A DNA stretch of 26,764 bases from Gemmatimonadota bacterium. GTDB lineage: Bacteria; Gemmatimonadota; Gemmatimonadetes; Gemmatimonadales; GWC2-71-9. Shown here one piece after another: positions 1 to 8,088 of the stretch. The translations under genes and the position numbers were made by a program. Below the pieces are notes generated by a model. That model was not told the origin of the DNA and did not search any database. It saw only the letters and a program-made list of their open reading frames with translations. Location of the stretch: NCBI GenBank assembly GCA_003220855.1, contig QHTP01000170.1, forward strand, positions 1 through 26,764, read 5' to 3'. Each line of letters opens with the position of its first letter. Within the stretch, counting starts at the first letter, position 1.

Positions 1-149
1 TGTTCAATCTCGGCATCGGCATGATCGCCGTCGCCGGGCGCGACGACGCCGAAGCGGCGATCGCCGCCGCTACGCGCGCCGGCGTGGAGGCGTGGATCGT
101 CGGGGAGATACGGGCGGGGACCAAGGGAGTGACGTTCTCCAAAAGGTAG
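1..149 (+). CDS. purM: Phosphoribosylformylglycinamidine cyclo-ligase, C-terminal end (partial)
   Basis: Only the last 48 residues are in the window; the gene enters from the left edge, with full codons from base 3 and a TAG stop at 147-149. The visible peptide has the PurM C-terminal signature FNLGIGMIAV, a short helix with many alanines, then VGEIRAGTKGV before the end. PurM makes aminoimidazole ribotide (AIR) in purine biosynthesis in the cytoplasm. The match is to the typical C-terminal block of the AIR synthetase family (glycine-rich GIGM strand, then I-G-E-I). The assignment rests on this short piece, so it is good but not certain. The next gene starts 8 bases downstream, so the two are probably co-transcribed. 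Confidence 0.8.
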   Translation, partial: FNLGIGMIAVAGRDDAEAAIAAATRAGVEAWIVGEIRAGTKGVTFSKR

Positions 150-157
150 GAGGCTGT

Positions 158-1120
158 ATGCGTCATATCGTGTCAGTACTGGTCGTGATGCTGGGCGCCA
201 CGTCGCTCGCCGCGCAGGAGCCGCAGTGCGCGCTGCCCGACCCGAACGCGACCGCGGCGTGTAACACCGCGGTCGATGCCGTGCGGGCGTTCCATCCGCT
301 CGCCGGCCTGATCGTCAGCGGCGGGAATCCCGTCCTCGGCACCGCCCGCGCGCTCGGTGGCATCGGCCATCTGTCGGTCACGGCGCGCGTGAACGGCGTG
401 AAGGCATCGCTCCCGAACCCCGATTCCGCGAGCCAGAGCGCCGTGCCGTCGAGCTTCCACGGCGTCGTCCCGGCGCCGGTGGTCGAAGCGGCGCTCGGCC
501 TGGTCCGGGGGAAGGGCGGCTTTCTCGCGATCGATGCGCTCGGGTCCGCCGTCGTGCTGCCGACCAGCGGCGTGTCGGGGCTGTCGGTGGATTCCAGCGC
601 GACGCGCGTTGGCAGCGCGGCGCTCGGGATCGGCTATGGCGCGCGGGTAGGCGTGCTCGCCGGAAGCTTCCCGATCCCCGCGCTCTCGGTGAGCTGGATG
701 CACCGCACGCTGCCCCGCATCCAATACGGTAACCTCGGTCCGACGTTCGGCACCGGGGACCGGTTCGAGTTCAGCATGGACCTGCGGGCCGACAACTACC
801 GGGCGGTCGCGAGCTGGAGGTTCGTGCTCTTCGATCTGGCGGCGGGACTTGGCGTCGATCACTATACCTCGAGCGCGACCAATATCCGCTTCCACAACAA
901 CCCGCTCGCGCCGGCGAGCGTAGACACGATCGTCATCAACCCGAACAACACGCGTGAGGTGGCGTTCGTGAACGGCGGGTTGAGCTTCGCCGTCGTGAAG
1001 ATCGTGGCTGAATTAGGTTTCCAAACCGGGAAGGATCAGCATTTCTCCACCAACTTCTCCGGCTTCGACCCCAAGGCGGGACATGTCTTCGGAGGGCTCG
1101 GCGTCCGATTCGGCTTCTGA
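158..1120 (+). CDS. Secreted outer-membrane beta-barrel protein, function unknown
   Basis: A 320-residue protein. The ATG at 158 is chosen over upstream in-frame starts because it follows an AGGAGG-type ribosome binding site (about 148-153) and opens directly into a signal peptide (MRHIVSVLVVMLGATSLAAQ, cleavage after AAQ likely). The mature part alternates polar and hydrophobic residues in glycine-rich strands. It ends with GGLGVRFGF, a C-terminal aromatic strand typical of BAM-inserted outer-membrane beta-barrels. No enzymatic motif is visible. Two cysteines lie near the mature N-terminus (CALPDP and AACNT) and could form a disulfide. It sits between purM and ribD, and its 3' end overlaps ribD by 38 bases. 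Outer-membrane location is an inference from signal peptide plus terminal strand; the exact family was not recognised. Confidence 0.75.
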   Translation: MRHIVSVLVVMLGATSLAAQEPQCALPDPNATAACNTAVDAVRAFHPLAGLIVSGGNPVLGTARALGGIGHLSVTARVNGVKASLPNPDSASQSAVPSSFHGVVPAPVVEAALGLVRGKGGFLAIDALGSAVVLPTSGVSGLSVDSSATRVGSAALGIGYGARVGVLAGSFPIPALSVSWMHRTLPRIQYGNLGPTFGTGDRFEFSMDLRADNYRAVASWRFVLFDLAAGLGVDHYTSSATNIRFHNNPLAPASVDTIVINPNNTREVAFVNGGLSFAVVKIVAELGFQTGKDQHFSTNFSGFDPKAGHVFGGLGVRFGF

Positions 1121-2216
1121 GCGACCGCCCGAACGGGCGGCGATGCAACGCGCCCTCGACCTCGCGCGCCGGGGTTGGGGGCGCGTTGCTCCGAACCCCC
1201 TGGTCGGTGCCGTCGTGCTCGCGGGAGACAGCGTCGTCGCGGAGGGCCACCACGCCGAGTACGGCGGCGCGCACGCCGAAGTCGTGGCGCTGGAAGCGGC
1301 GGGCGCGCGGGCCCGCGGCGCCACCCTCGTGGTGAACCTCGAGCCGTGCGCGCACCACGGCAAGACGCCGCCCTGCACCGACGCGATCGTCGCGGCGGGC
1401 GTCGCGCGCGTCGTCGCGGCTGTCCGAGACCCTGACCCGGAAGCGCGGGGCGGGGCGGGCGTGCTCCGCGCCAAGGGCGTGATCGTCTCGCTCGGCCTGC
1501 TCGCCGAAGCCGCCGCCGCGCTCAACGCTCCCTTCCTGTTTGCGCGCGAGCAGGAGGAGCGGCCTTTCGTCGCCCTCAAGCTGGCGACGTCGATCGACGG
1601 CCGCATTGCCGACGCCGCCGGCAGCTCGCGCTGGGTCTCGGGCGAAGCGGCGCGGGAGTACGTCCACTGGCTGCGCGCGGGCTTCGACGCCATCGCGGTC
1701 GGCGGCATGACGGCCCTGCGCGACAACCCGCAGCTCACCGTGCGCGGTCCTGTGACGCCGCGCAAGCCACCACTGCGGGTCGTGTTCGACCGCCGCGCCA
1801 TGCTCAACCACACCGCCGACCTGGTGAAAACGGCGCGCGAGGTACCCACCTGGGTCATGTCGTCGCCCGACGCGCCGCCCGCCAGTGTCTCGCTGCTCGA
1901 GCAGAGCGGCGTGCGCGTGTTCCGCCCCAGCTCGCTCGCCGACGGCTTGCGCCAGCTCCGGGAGACGGGGGTCGAGTCGGTGCTGTGCGAAGGGGGCGGA
2001 GCCCTCGGCGCCAAGCTGCTCGTCGACGGCCTGGTGGACCGCCTCTATTGGGTGCAGGCGCCGGTCTGGCTCGGCGAGGCCGCCGTTCCGGCCTTTCCCG
2101 GTGTGGTGGCGGCGCCGCTCGCGGCGGCCCCGCGCTGGATCGCCGTGGAGCGCCGCGCCCTGGGCCCCGATACATTATTGGTATTGGACAGGCGGATATG
2201 TTTACCGGGATCGTGA
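1083..2216 (+). CDS. ribD: Bifunctional riboflavin biosynthesis protein RibD (deaminase/reductase)
   Basis: A 377-residue protein, near the usual family length. It converts 2,5-diamino-6-ribosylamino-4(3H)-pyrimidinone 5'-phosphate to 5-amino-6-ribitylamino-uracil phosphate in two steps. Residues about 20-150 are the zinc-dependent deaminase: PNPLVGAVV, then HAE (His64, Glu66) and PCAHHGKTPPC (Cys89, Cys98) as zinc ligands and catalytic acid. Residues about 160-370 are the NADPH reductase, starting at KLATSIDGRIA and including DNPQLTVR and CEGGGALGA. The start at 1083 is preferred. The next in-frame ATG (1143) lies inside the conserved first helix and would trim the domain. The gene overlaps the upstream barrel gene by 38 bases and the riboflavin synthase gene by 19. 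It is the first gene of a complete riboflavin cluster. No FMN riboswitch precedes it, because there is no intergenic room. Confidence 0.95.
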   Translation: MSSEGSASDSASERPPERAAMQRALDLARRGWGRVAPNPLVGAVVLAGDSVVAEGHHAEYGGAHAEVVALEAAGARARGATLVVNLEPCAHHGKTPPCTDAIVAAGVARVVAAVRDPDPEARGGAGVLRAKGVIVSLGLLAEAAAALNAPFLFAREQEERPFVALKLATSIDGRIADAAGSSRWVSGEAAREYVHWLRAGFDAIAVGGMTALRDNPQLTVRGPVTPRKPPLRVVFDRRAMLNHTADLVKTAREVPTWVMSSPDAPPASVSLLEQSGVRVFRPSSLADGLRQLRETGVESVLCEGGGALGAKLLVDGLVDRLYWVQAPVWLGEAAVPAFPGVVAAPLAAAPRWIAVERRALGPDTLLVLDRRICLPGS

Positions 2217-2806
2217 GTGCCGTAGGACGGATCGCGAAAGCGACCCGGGACGCGGGTAACGGGAAATGGGAAACGGGGTTGACGCTCGCGATCCGTGCTC
2301 CGTACAAGGGCGTCAAGCAGGGTGAGAGCATCGCCGTCAACGGCGCGTGTCTCACGGTCGAACGGGTGCTGAAGGGTGGTTTCGCCGTGCATGTGGTGGA
2401 GACGACCGAGGGGCGGACGCTGTTCGGGGAATACACGGTGGGCCGCCCGGTGAATCTGGAGCGGGCCCTGCGCGCCACCGATCGGTTGGGTGGCCACATC
2501 GTGCAGGGGCACGTGGACGGCGTCGCGGTCGTGGAGCGGGTCGCGCGCGCCGGGGACGCATGGGTCTTCGACCTGCGTGTGCCGCAGGCGGTGCGGGAGA
2601 TCTCGATTCCGCACGGCGCCGTCACCGTGGACGGCGTGAGTCTGACGATCAACGATCTGCCGGGTCCCGACTCGGTGCAGATTTCGCTCATCCCGTTCAC
2701 GCGCGAGCATACGACGCTCGGAACACTCCGCGTCGGCGATCGCGTTCACGTGGAGGGTGACGTGCTCGGGAAGTACGTGAGGCAACTATGTCGCACAACA
2801 ACATAA
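2198..2806 (+). CDS. ribE: Riboflavin synthase, alpha chain
   Basis: A 202-residue protein that dismutates two 6,7-dimethyl-8-ribityllumazine molecules to riboflavin and the pyrimidine substrate of RibH. The ATG at 2198 gives the canonical MFTGIV N-terminus. Two internally homologous lumazine-binding barrels are visible: the first has SIAVNGACLTV and GGHIVQGHVDG, the second has VTVDGVSLTI and a closing TTLGTLRVGDRVHVEGDVLGKYV. The start overlaps ribD by 19 bases and the end overlaps ribBA by 19, so translation is probably coupled. The first barrel has an unusually long loop, RDAGNGKWETG, encoded by a repetitive G/A-rich stretch near 2250-2280 that looks unlike the surrounding sequence (see findings). 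The symbol ribE follows B. subtilis/Gram-positive usage; E. coli calls it ribC. Confidence 0.95.
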   Translation: MFTGIVSAVGRIAKATRDAGNGKWETGLTLAIRAPYKGVKQGESIAVNGACLTVERVLKGGFAVHVVETTEGRTLFGEYTVGRPVNLERALRATDRLGGHIVQGHVDGVAVVERVARAGDAWVFDLRVPQAVREISIPHGAVTVDGVSLTINDLPGPDSVQISLIPFTREHTTLGTLRVGDRVHVEGDVLGKYVRQLCRTTT

Positions 2807-3993
2807 CGCAAGCCATCGCGGACATCCGCGCGGGCAAGCTGGTGATCGTCGCCGACGACGAAACCCGCGAGAACGAGGGCGACCTGGTCGGCGCCGCCGA
2901 AACGGTCACGCCCGAGATGATCAACTTCATGGCGACGCACGGGCGTGGGCTCGTCTGCCTCACGCTGATGCCGGAGCGGTGCCAGGCCCTGGGGCTCACC
3001 CAGATGGCCGAGCAGAATACCGAGGCGCACGAGACGGCCTTCACCGTCTCGATCGACGCGGCGGCCCGCTTCGGGGTGACGACCGGCATCTCCGCGGCCG
3101 ACCGCGCAGCGACCATCCGCGTCGCGATCGATCCCGCCACGATGCCGGCCGACCTGCGGCGTCCCGGGCACGTGTTCCCGTTGCGGGCGCGGCCGGGGGG
3201 CGTGCTGCAACGCGTCGGCCAGACCGAGGCGAGCATGGACCTGGCGCGCCTCGCGGGGCTCTACCCCGCGGGCGTGATCTGCGAGGTATTGAACGCCGAC
3301 GGGTCGATGGCGCGGCGGCCCGATCTCGAGCGCGTCGCGGCCCGGCACGGGCTCTCGTTCATTACGGTGGCGCAGCTCGTGGCGTACCGGCTGGCCCACG
3401 AGCGGCTGGTGCATCGCGTGGCCGAGGCGCGGCTGCCCACCCCCTACGGCGAGTTCCGCATCCTCGGCTACCGCAACGATGTGGACCCGGCGGAGCACAT
3501 CGCGCTGGTGTACGGGGACGTGCGGGACCGGCCCAAGGTGCTGGTGCGGATGCACTCCAAGTGTCTCACCGGCGACGTGTTCGGCTCGGGGCGGTGCGAC
3601 TGTGGCTGGCAGCTGCAGTCCGCCATGCGGATGATCGCCGCGGAGGGGAGCGGCGTCGTGGTGTACCTCGATCAGGAGGGCCGGGGGATCGGTCTCCTGA
3701 ACAAGCTCAAGGCATATGAGCTGCAGGACGCGGGGCATGACACGGTCGAGGCGAACCGCGAGCTCGGCTTCAAGCCCGATCTCCGCAACTACGGCATCGG
3801 GGCGCAGATCCTGCTCGATCTGGGGCTGTCCTCCATTCGCGTGCTCACCAACAATCCCATGAAGCTGGTCGGGCTCGAGGGCTACGGCCTCGAGATCGTC
3901 GAGCGCGTCCCGATCGTGATGACGCCCTCCGACGAGAATCGCTCCTATCTGGACGTCAAACGCGACAAGCTCGGCCATCTGCTCACGCACTGA
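2788..3993 (+). CDS. ribBA: Bifunctional 3,4-dihydroxy-2-butanone 4-phosphate synthase / GTP cyclohydrolase II
   Basis: A 401-residue fusion supplying both precursors of the riboflavin pathway. The N-terminal half (about 1-200) is DHBP synthase, with DDETRENEGD (residues 23-32) for magnesium binding, HGRGLVCL, TTGISAADRA and RPGHVFPLRA. The C-terminal half (about 205-400) is GTP cyclohydrolase II. Its zinc ligands Cys259, Cys270 and Cys272 have the same spacing as the E. coli RibA cysteines, and they are followed by DQEGRGIGLLNK, DTVEANRELGF, RNYGIGAQIL and LTNNPMKL. Both halves look intact, so both activities are expected. It overlaps ribE by 19 bases and is followed 2 bases after its stop by ribH. 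Confidence 0.97.
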   Translation: MSHNNITQAIADIRAGKLVIVADDETRENEGDLVGAAETVTPEMINFMATHGRGLVCLTLMPERCQALGLTQMAEQNTEAHETAFTVSIDAAARFGVTTGISAADRAATIRVAIDPATMPADLRRPGHVFPLRARPGGVLQRVGQTEASMDLARLAGLYPAGVICEVLNADGSMARRPDLERVAARHGLSFITVAQLVAYRLAHERLVHRVAEARLPTPYGEFRILGYRNDVDPAEHIALVYGDVRDRPKVLVRMHSKCLTGDVFGSGRCDCGWQLQSAMRMIAAEGSGVVVYLDQEGRGIGLLNKLKAYELQDAGHDTVEANRELGFKPDLRNYGIGAQILLDLGLSSIRVLTNNPMKLVGLEGYGLEIVERVPIVMTPSDENRSYLDVKRDKLGHLLTH

Positions 3994-3995
3994 CC

Positions 3996-4481
3996 GTGGC
4001 CGAGATCGAGGGATCACCCCGCGCGCCGCGTGAGGTCCGCGTGGCCGTGCTGGTCAGCCGCTACAATGAGGTCGTGACGACCCGCCTGCTCGAAGGCGCG
4101 CGGCAGTGTCTGCGCGAGAAGGGCGTGCCGGACGCGCGGGTCGACGTGATCTGGGTGCCTGGTGCGTTCGAGCTGGCGGTGGCAGCGGAGGCGGCGGCGG
4201 CGAGCGGGCGCTACGCCGCGCTGGTGGCGCTCGGCTGTGTGATCCGCGGCGAAACGCCCCACTTCGAGTACGTCGCCGGCGAGGCGACGCGCGGGCTCGG
4301 GAACGTGGCCCTCGCCCATCGGCTCCCGGTCGGCTTCGGGCTCCTCACCACGGAGAACTTGGAGCAGGCCCTGGCGCGGGCCGGCGGAGCGGCCGGTAAC
4401 AAGGGCTACGAGGCTGCCGAGGCTGCTCTCACCACGGCCGACGTCCTGGCCCAGCTCATCCGTGCAGCGCCCCGAGACTAA
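3996..4481 (+). CDS. ribH: 6,7-dimethyl-8-ribityllumazine synthase
   Basis: A 161-residue protein with a GTG start two bases after the ribBA stop. It condenses 5-amino-6-ribitylaminouracil with dihydroxybutanone phosphate to give lumazine, the substrate of riboflavin synthase, and the family forms icosahedral or pentameric shells. Visible family motifs are VSRYNE near the N-terminus, WVPGAFEL, GCVIRGETPHFEYV (catalytic His89), PVGFGLLTTEN and NKGYEAAEAAL. The N-terminal extension before the first strand is short and variable. The 3' end overlaps nusB by 20 bases; ribH-nusB adjacency is common across bacteria and supports the assignment. Confidence 0.95.
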   Translation: MAEIEGSPRAPREVRVAVLVSRYNEVVTTRLLEGARQCLREKGVPDARVDVIWVPGAFELAVAAEAAAASGRYAALVALGCVIRGETPHFEYVAGEATRGLGNVALAHRLPVGFGLLTTENLEQALARAGGAAGNKGYEAAEAALTTADVLAQLIRAAPRD

Positions 4482-4875
4482 GGCTCGCGCGCGCGCGCTC
4501 CAACTCCTCTACGCCTGGGACCTGTCCGGCCACCCCTCGATCGAGACGGTCGTCGCCCGGCTCGCGACGAGCTTCGGCCGCCCCCCCGCGGGATTCGACC
4601 GTGGTGCCGACCTGGCGGCGAAGGCGCTGGCCGGGCTTCCGGAATTCGACACGCGCGTCGGCGCCGCCGCGGAGCACTGGCGCCTCGAGCGGGTGGGCGT
4701 GGTGGAGCGCAACATTCTGCGGCTCGCGCTCGCCGAGCTCGAGGAGGGCGAGACGCCGCCCCGCGTGGTGATCGACGAAGCGGTGAAGCTGGCCCATTGG
4801 TTCGCCGGGGCGAAGGCGCCGGCGTTCGTGAACGGCGTGCTCGACGCGGTGGCGCGGGAGTCGGGCGCCCTGTGA
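4462..4875 (+). CDS. nusB: Transcription antitermination protein NusB
   Basis: A 137-residue all-helical RNA-binding protein, typical NusB length. The start is GTG at 4462, giving MQRPETKARARALQLLYAWD, the usual basic first helix. The C-terminal half carries the strongest signature: RNILRLALAEL, PPRVVIDEAVKLAHWF and APAFVNGVLDAVAR. NusB pairs with NusE (ribosomal protein S10) on BoxA RNA to prevent premature termination in rRNA operons. It overlaps ribH by 20 bases at its start and the glycosyltransferase by a GTGA tetranucleotide at its end, so it lies in the same transcription unit as the riboflavin genes. Confidence 0.95.
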   Translation: MQRPETKARARALQLLYAWDLSGHPSIETVVARLATSFGRPPAGFDRGADLAAKALAGLPEFDTRVGAAAEHWRLERVGVVERNILRLALAELEEGETPPRVVIDEAVKLAHWFAGAKAPAFVNGVLDAVARESGAL

Positions 4876-5987
4876 GAATCCTGCTCGTCAACTGGAATGA
4901 CCGGGAGAATCCGCACGCCGGCGGCGCGGAAATCCACCTGCACGAGATCTTCGGTCGCCTGGCGCGCCAGGGGCACACCGTCGATCTGGTCTCGAGTGGC
5001 TGGCCCGGCGCGGCGCCGGAAGCCGAGCTCGACGGCATGCGCGTGCGCCGCGTCGGCGGCCGCCACACGTTCGCCCTGCGGGCGCGCTCCGCCGTGCGCC
5101 GGCTGCTCGCCGTGAACCGGTACGACGTCGTGGTCGAAGACATCAACAAGCTGCCGCTCTTTCTCGCCGGGCTCACCGACCGGCCGTTCTGCGCGCTGGT
5201 GCCGCATTTGTTCGGCGCCACTGCGTTCCGCGAAGCGAGCTGGCCCATCGCGGCGGTGGTCTGGGCGGCCGAACGGCCGATCCCGCGCGCCTATCGGCGC
5301 GCCTGGTTCCACGCGATTTCGGAGAGCACCCGCGACGACCTGGTGCGCCGGGGGATTGCGGCGGAGCGCGTCACGGTCATCTATCCCGGCGTCGACGCGG
5401 AGTGGTATGCCCCGGACGCCACGGTGGCTCGAGCGGACGCCCCCACGTTCTTGTACGTGGGGCGCCTCAAGCGTTATAAAGGAGTGGAGATCGCGCTGCG
5501 CGCGCTGGCGCTGGCCTGGGCCACGCGCCCCGATCTGGTGCTCGAGGTGGCAGGCCAGGGCGACGACCGGGCGCGACTGGAGCGGCTCGCGGGCTCCTTG
5601 GGGATCCGCGAGGGGGTGCGGTTCTTGGGCTTCGTGTCGGAAGAGGAGAAGCGCCGGCGATTGCGGCGGGCGTGGGCCTTGGTGTTTCCCAGCCCGAAGG
5701 AGGGGTGGGGTATCGCGAACGTGGAGGCGGCGGCCTGCGGGACGCCCGCGCTCGCTTCCGACAGTCCGGGTCTCCGGGAGTCGGTCCGGGACGGGGAGAC
5801 CGGGTTCCTGGTACCGCACGGCGACACCCAGGCGCTGGCGCAGCGGATGCTCGCGCTGGCCGCCGATCCGGGGCTGATGGCGCGGCTCGGCAGGGCGGGG
5901 CGCGGCTTCGCGGAGCGCCTGTCGTGGGAGCGCGCCGCCCGGGCGACGGAAGCGCATCTCCACCGCGTCATCGCGCAGGGAGGCTGA
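4872..5987 (+). CDS. GT4-family glycosyltransferase
   Basis: A 371-residue protein. The start is taken as GTG at 4872, overlapping the nusB stop in GTGA, because translation then opens with RILLVNWNDRENPHAGGAE, the first strand and GGAE loop of a GT-B N-terminal domain. The longer open frame upstream is antisense-like filler inside nusB. The C-terminal domain (from about residue 195) has FLYVGRLKRYKG, VEVAGQGDD-like strands, VRFLGFVSEEEK, then the catalytic FPSPKEGWGIANVEAAACG (EX7E-type) and FLVPHGD. It should transfer a sugar from a nucleotide sugar to an envelope or secreted acceptor; donor and acceptor cannot be read from sequence. No membrane segment is evident, so it is cytoplasmic or peripheral. 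It is the odd metabolic gene between nusB and the hpf-hprK cluster. Confidence 0.88.
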   Translation: MRILLVNWNDRENPHAGGAEIHLHEIFGRLARQGHTVDLVSSGWPGAAPEAELDGMRVRRVGGRHTFALRARSAVRRLLAVNRYDVVVEDINKLPLFLAGLTDRPFCALVPHLFGATAFREASWPIAAVVWAAERPIPRAYRRAWFHAISESTRDDLVRRGIAAERVTVIYPGVDAEWYAPDATVARADAPTFLYVGRLKRYKGVEIALRALALAWATRPDLVLEVAGQGDDRARLERLAGSLGIREGVRFLGFVSEEEKRRRLRRAWALVFPSPKEGWGIANVEAAACGTPALASDSPGLRESVRDGETGFLVPHGDTQALAQRMLALAADPGLMARLGRAGRGFAERLSWERAARATEAHLHRVIAQGG

Positions 5988-5989
5988 CC

Positions 5990-6280
5990 ATGCGGATCAC
6001 CATCACGGCACGCCACTGCGAGCTCGCGCCGGAGCTGCGCGCGCGGGCGCGCACGCTGCTGGCGCGTCTCGCGCGCGTGGCGCCGCGGCCGCACGATGCG
6101 CGCGTGGTGTTCGACGCCGACCACGGGCGGCCGACCGTGGAGGTTCGGCTGCACGCCGCCCGTGGGGCACTGCACGTCGGCACCGCCCGCGCGACCGACC
6201 AGAGCAGCGCCCTCAACCTCGCGGTGGCCAGGGTGCGCCGCCAGCTCGACAAGTCCCCCAAGCGACGCCGCCCGTCATGA
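5990..6280 (+). CDS. hpf: Ribosome hibernation promoting factor, short form (HPF/YfiA family)
   Basis: A 96-residue protein starting at ATG 5990, two bases after the glycosyltransferase stop. MRITITARHCELAPELR is the standard beta1-alpha1 start of the HPF/S30AE domain, followed by a beta strand around RVVFDADHGRPTVEVRLHA and a basic helix ending in RRQLDKSPKRRRPS. Only the N-terminal S30AE domain is present, so this is the short form, which in studied species works at the ribosomal decoding centre in stationary phase. The domain is divergent and arginine-rich. The end overlaps hprK in ATGA. Adjacency of an HPF/YhbH-type gene to PTS and hprK genes echoes the rpoN-hpf-ptsN clusters of proteobacteria. 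Confidence 0.85.
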   Translation: MRITITARHCELAPELRARARTLLARLARVAPRPHDARVVFDADHGRPTVEVRLHAARGALHVGTARATDQSSALNLAVARVRRQLDKSPKRRRPS

Positions 6281-7245
6281 ACGCGCCCAAGGTGCGCGAC
6301 CTGCTCGAGCAGAAGGGCGATCCCCTGCAGCTCGAGGCGCTCACGGGAGACATCGGGCTGGACCGCGAGATCCCGACGGCGGAAGCGTCGAGCCCTGGCC
6401 TGGTATTGGCCGGCTACACCAAGCGGTTCGCGGCGCACCGCTTGCACATCCTCGGCGAGACCGAAGTCACCTACCTCGCTTCACTCGATGCCGCCGCGCG
6501 CCGCCGCGCGCTCGAGACGCTGTTCTCGTTCGATCTGCCGTGCGTGGTGATCTCCAAGGGCCAGGAGCCGCCGGCCGACCTGGTGGAGCTGGCCCGCGCC
6601 AAGGGGATCGCCGTGATCCGCACGCGGCTCAAGACCGCGGAGTTCTACCGCCGGCTCAAGCCATTTCTGGATGACGTGTTCGCGCCGAACACGAGCGTGC
6701 ACGCCTCGCTCGCCGACGTGTTCGGGGTGGGCCTGCTGTTCCTCGGCAAGTCGGGGATCGGGAAGAGCGAATGCGTCCTCGACCTGGTGGAGCGCGGCCA
6801 CCGCCTGGTCGCGGACGACGTCGTCCACATCACGCGCCGCGGCAACGACGTCCTGATCGGCCGCGGCCACGAGCTGGCGCAGCATTACATGGAGATCCGC
6901 GGTGTCGGGCTCATCGACATCCGTGCCCTGTTCGGCGTGCGGGCGGTGCGGCAGCAGAAGCGCATCGAGGTGGTAGTGCAGCTCGACGCGTGGGACGCCG
7001 GCCGCGAGTACGACCGCACCGGGATCGACGGCCAGACGACGCGGGTGCTCGATGTGACCCTCCCGATGGTCACGGTGCCGCTCAACCCCGGCAAGAATCT
7101 GACCGTCATCTGCGAGGTCGTGGCGATGAACCATCTGCTCCGGTACAGCGGCGTGGACTCGGCCCGCGCGTTCAACGACCGGCTGCTCAAGCGTCTCGCG
7201 GAGCGGCGCCAGCTGCAGGAGTATCTCGAGGAGGACAATGAGTGA
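6277..7245 (+). CDS. hprK: HPr kinase/phosphorylase
   Basis: A 322-residue protein, normal length. The N-terminal domain (about 1-130) has the SSPGLVLAGYTKRF region. The C-terminal kinase domain has the Walker A GKSGIGKS at residues 157-164, the preceding VHASL, the DDVVHI region, and the HPrK-specific MEIRGVGLIDI loop at about 205-215. The enzyme phosphorylates HPr on its regulatory serine (Ser48 of the HPr encoded here) and removes the phosphate. The ATG overlaps the hpf stop (ATGA), and the end overlaps the EIIA gene by 8 bases. Location in a single cluster with all PTS components indicates local regulation of this PTS rather than classical Gram-positive catabolite repression. That is an inference. 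Confidence 0.95.
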   Translation: MNAPKVRDLLEQKGDPLQLEALTGDIGLDREIPTAEASSPGLVLAGYTKRFAAHRLHILGETEVTYLASLDAAARRRALETLFSFDLPCVVISKGQEPPADLVELARAKGIAVIRTRLKTAEFYRRLKPFLDDVFAPNTSVHASLADVFGVGLLFLGKSGIGKSECVLDLVERGHRLVADDVVHITRRGNDVLIGRGHELAQHYMEIRGVGLIDIRALFGVRAVRQQKRIEVVVQLDAWDAGREYDRTGIDGQTTRVLDVTLPMVTVPLNPGKNLTVICEVVAMNHLLRYSGVDSARAFNDRLLKRLAERRQLQEYLEEDNE

Positions 7246-7618
7246 GCCATTGCGCGGTGTGATCGTGTCGCACGCGGCCGTCGCCCAGGCGCTGCTCGCC
7301 GCCGTCGCCGCGATCACCGGCGTGAACGACGCGCTCGTTCCCGTGTCGAACGACGGGTGCGACACCGGAGCGCTCGCCGAGCGCCTCACGCAGGCGATCG
7401 GGGGCAAGCCCGCCGTCCTGTTCGTGGACCTGCCGGGCGGCTCGTGCCTCACGAGCTCGGTGCGGCTGGCGCGCGGCAAGACCGACATGGCGGTCGTGAC
7501 GGGCGTGAACCTGGCGATGCTGCTCGACTTCGTGTTCCATCGCGATCTCCTGCCGGCGGACGCGGCCCGGCGTGCGGCCGAAGCCGGTAGCCGCGCGATC
7601 CGCACGCCGGCCGCATGA
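7238..7618 (+). CDS. PTS mannose/fructose/sorbose-family EIIA component
   Basis: A 126-residue cytoplasmic phosphocarrier. The N-terminal RGVIVSHAAVAQALL contains the phosphorylatable His12, in the position of the His of ManX-type EIIA domains (usually followed by Gly; here Ala). Residues about 60-100 (AVLFVDLPGGSCLTSS, then TGVNLAMLLDFV) match the family's D-L-x-G-G-S and G-x-N-L motifs. It would take phosphate from HPr and pass it to the EIIB below. It overlaps hprK by 8 bases and EIIB by ATGA. Because enzyme I in this cluster appears broken, phosphoryl supply to this protein is uncertain. Confidence 0.9.
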   Translation: MSEPLRGVIVSHAAVAQALLAAVAAITGVNDALVPVSNDGCDTGALAERLTQAIGGKPAVLFVDLPGGSCLTSSVRLARGKTDMAVVTGVNLAMLLDFVFHRDLLPADAARRAAEAGSRAIRTPAA

Positions 7619-8088
7619 GCATCGCGCTGTACCGCATCGACGACCGGCTGATCCACGGCCAGGTCGTGGTCGGATGGGGGAAACCACTCAACGTGGGATT
7701 CATCGTGTTGGTGGACGACGCGGTGCGCGCGAGCACCTGGGAGCAGGAGCTCTACCGGATGGGCGTGCCCGCCGGCATCGACGTGGTGTTCGCCTCGACG
7801 GCGGAAGCGCTGGCGTGCCTGCCTGACTGGAAACGCGACCCGCGCGTCGGCTTGCTCGTCACCGGTGACATCGACACGCTCGCGACCCTCGCGGGCGACA
7901 GCCAGCGCGTGCCGCGCATCAACCTCGGGGGCTTGCACCACCGCCCGGGGCGTGCGCCACGGCTGCGCTACGTCTACCTGAGCGACGTCGAGGCGGCGCA
8001 GCTCAAGGCGCTCGCCGCGCGCGGGATCGAGGTGACGGCGCAGGACGTCCCCACGGCCCCGCCGGTGCCCTTGGAGGATTTCACGTGA
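7615..8088 (+). CDS. PTS mannose/fructose/sorbose-family EIIB component
   Basis: A 157-residue protein. It opens with ALYRIDDRLIHGQVVVGW, the hallmark EIIB (sorbose/mannose type) active-site segment; His14 is the predicted phosphohistidine. Further family features are the IVLVDDAV strand and NLGGLHHRPG, the usual glycine-rich NxGG loop before the YVYLSDVEAAQLKAL segment. The sugar specificity cannot be told from sequence. It starts within the EIIA stop (ATGA) and ends within the EIIC start (GTGA), so the four EII genes form one tightly coupled block of separate polypeptides. Confidence 0.93.
   Translation: MSIALYRIDDRLIHGQVVVGWGKPLNVGFIVLVDDAVRASTWEQELYRMGVPAGIDVVFASTAEALACLPDWKRDPRVGLLVTGDIDTLATLAGDSQRVPRINLGGLHHRPGRAPRLRYVYLSDVEAAQLKALAARGIEVTAQDVPTAPPVPLEDFT

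Noticed and set aside
1083..1160. FMN riboswitch ahead of the riboflavin genes
   Set aside because: ribD starts inside the preceding coding region; none of the conserved FMN-riboswitch segments is visible.
936..2014. Long minus-strand open frames opposite ribD and many similar antisense frames across the window
   Set aside because: They are arginine-, alanine- and histidine-rich, lack recognisable domains and lie opposite well-supported genes; typical shadows in GC-rich DNA.
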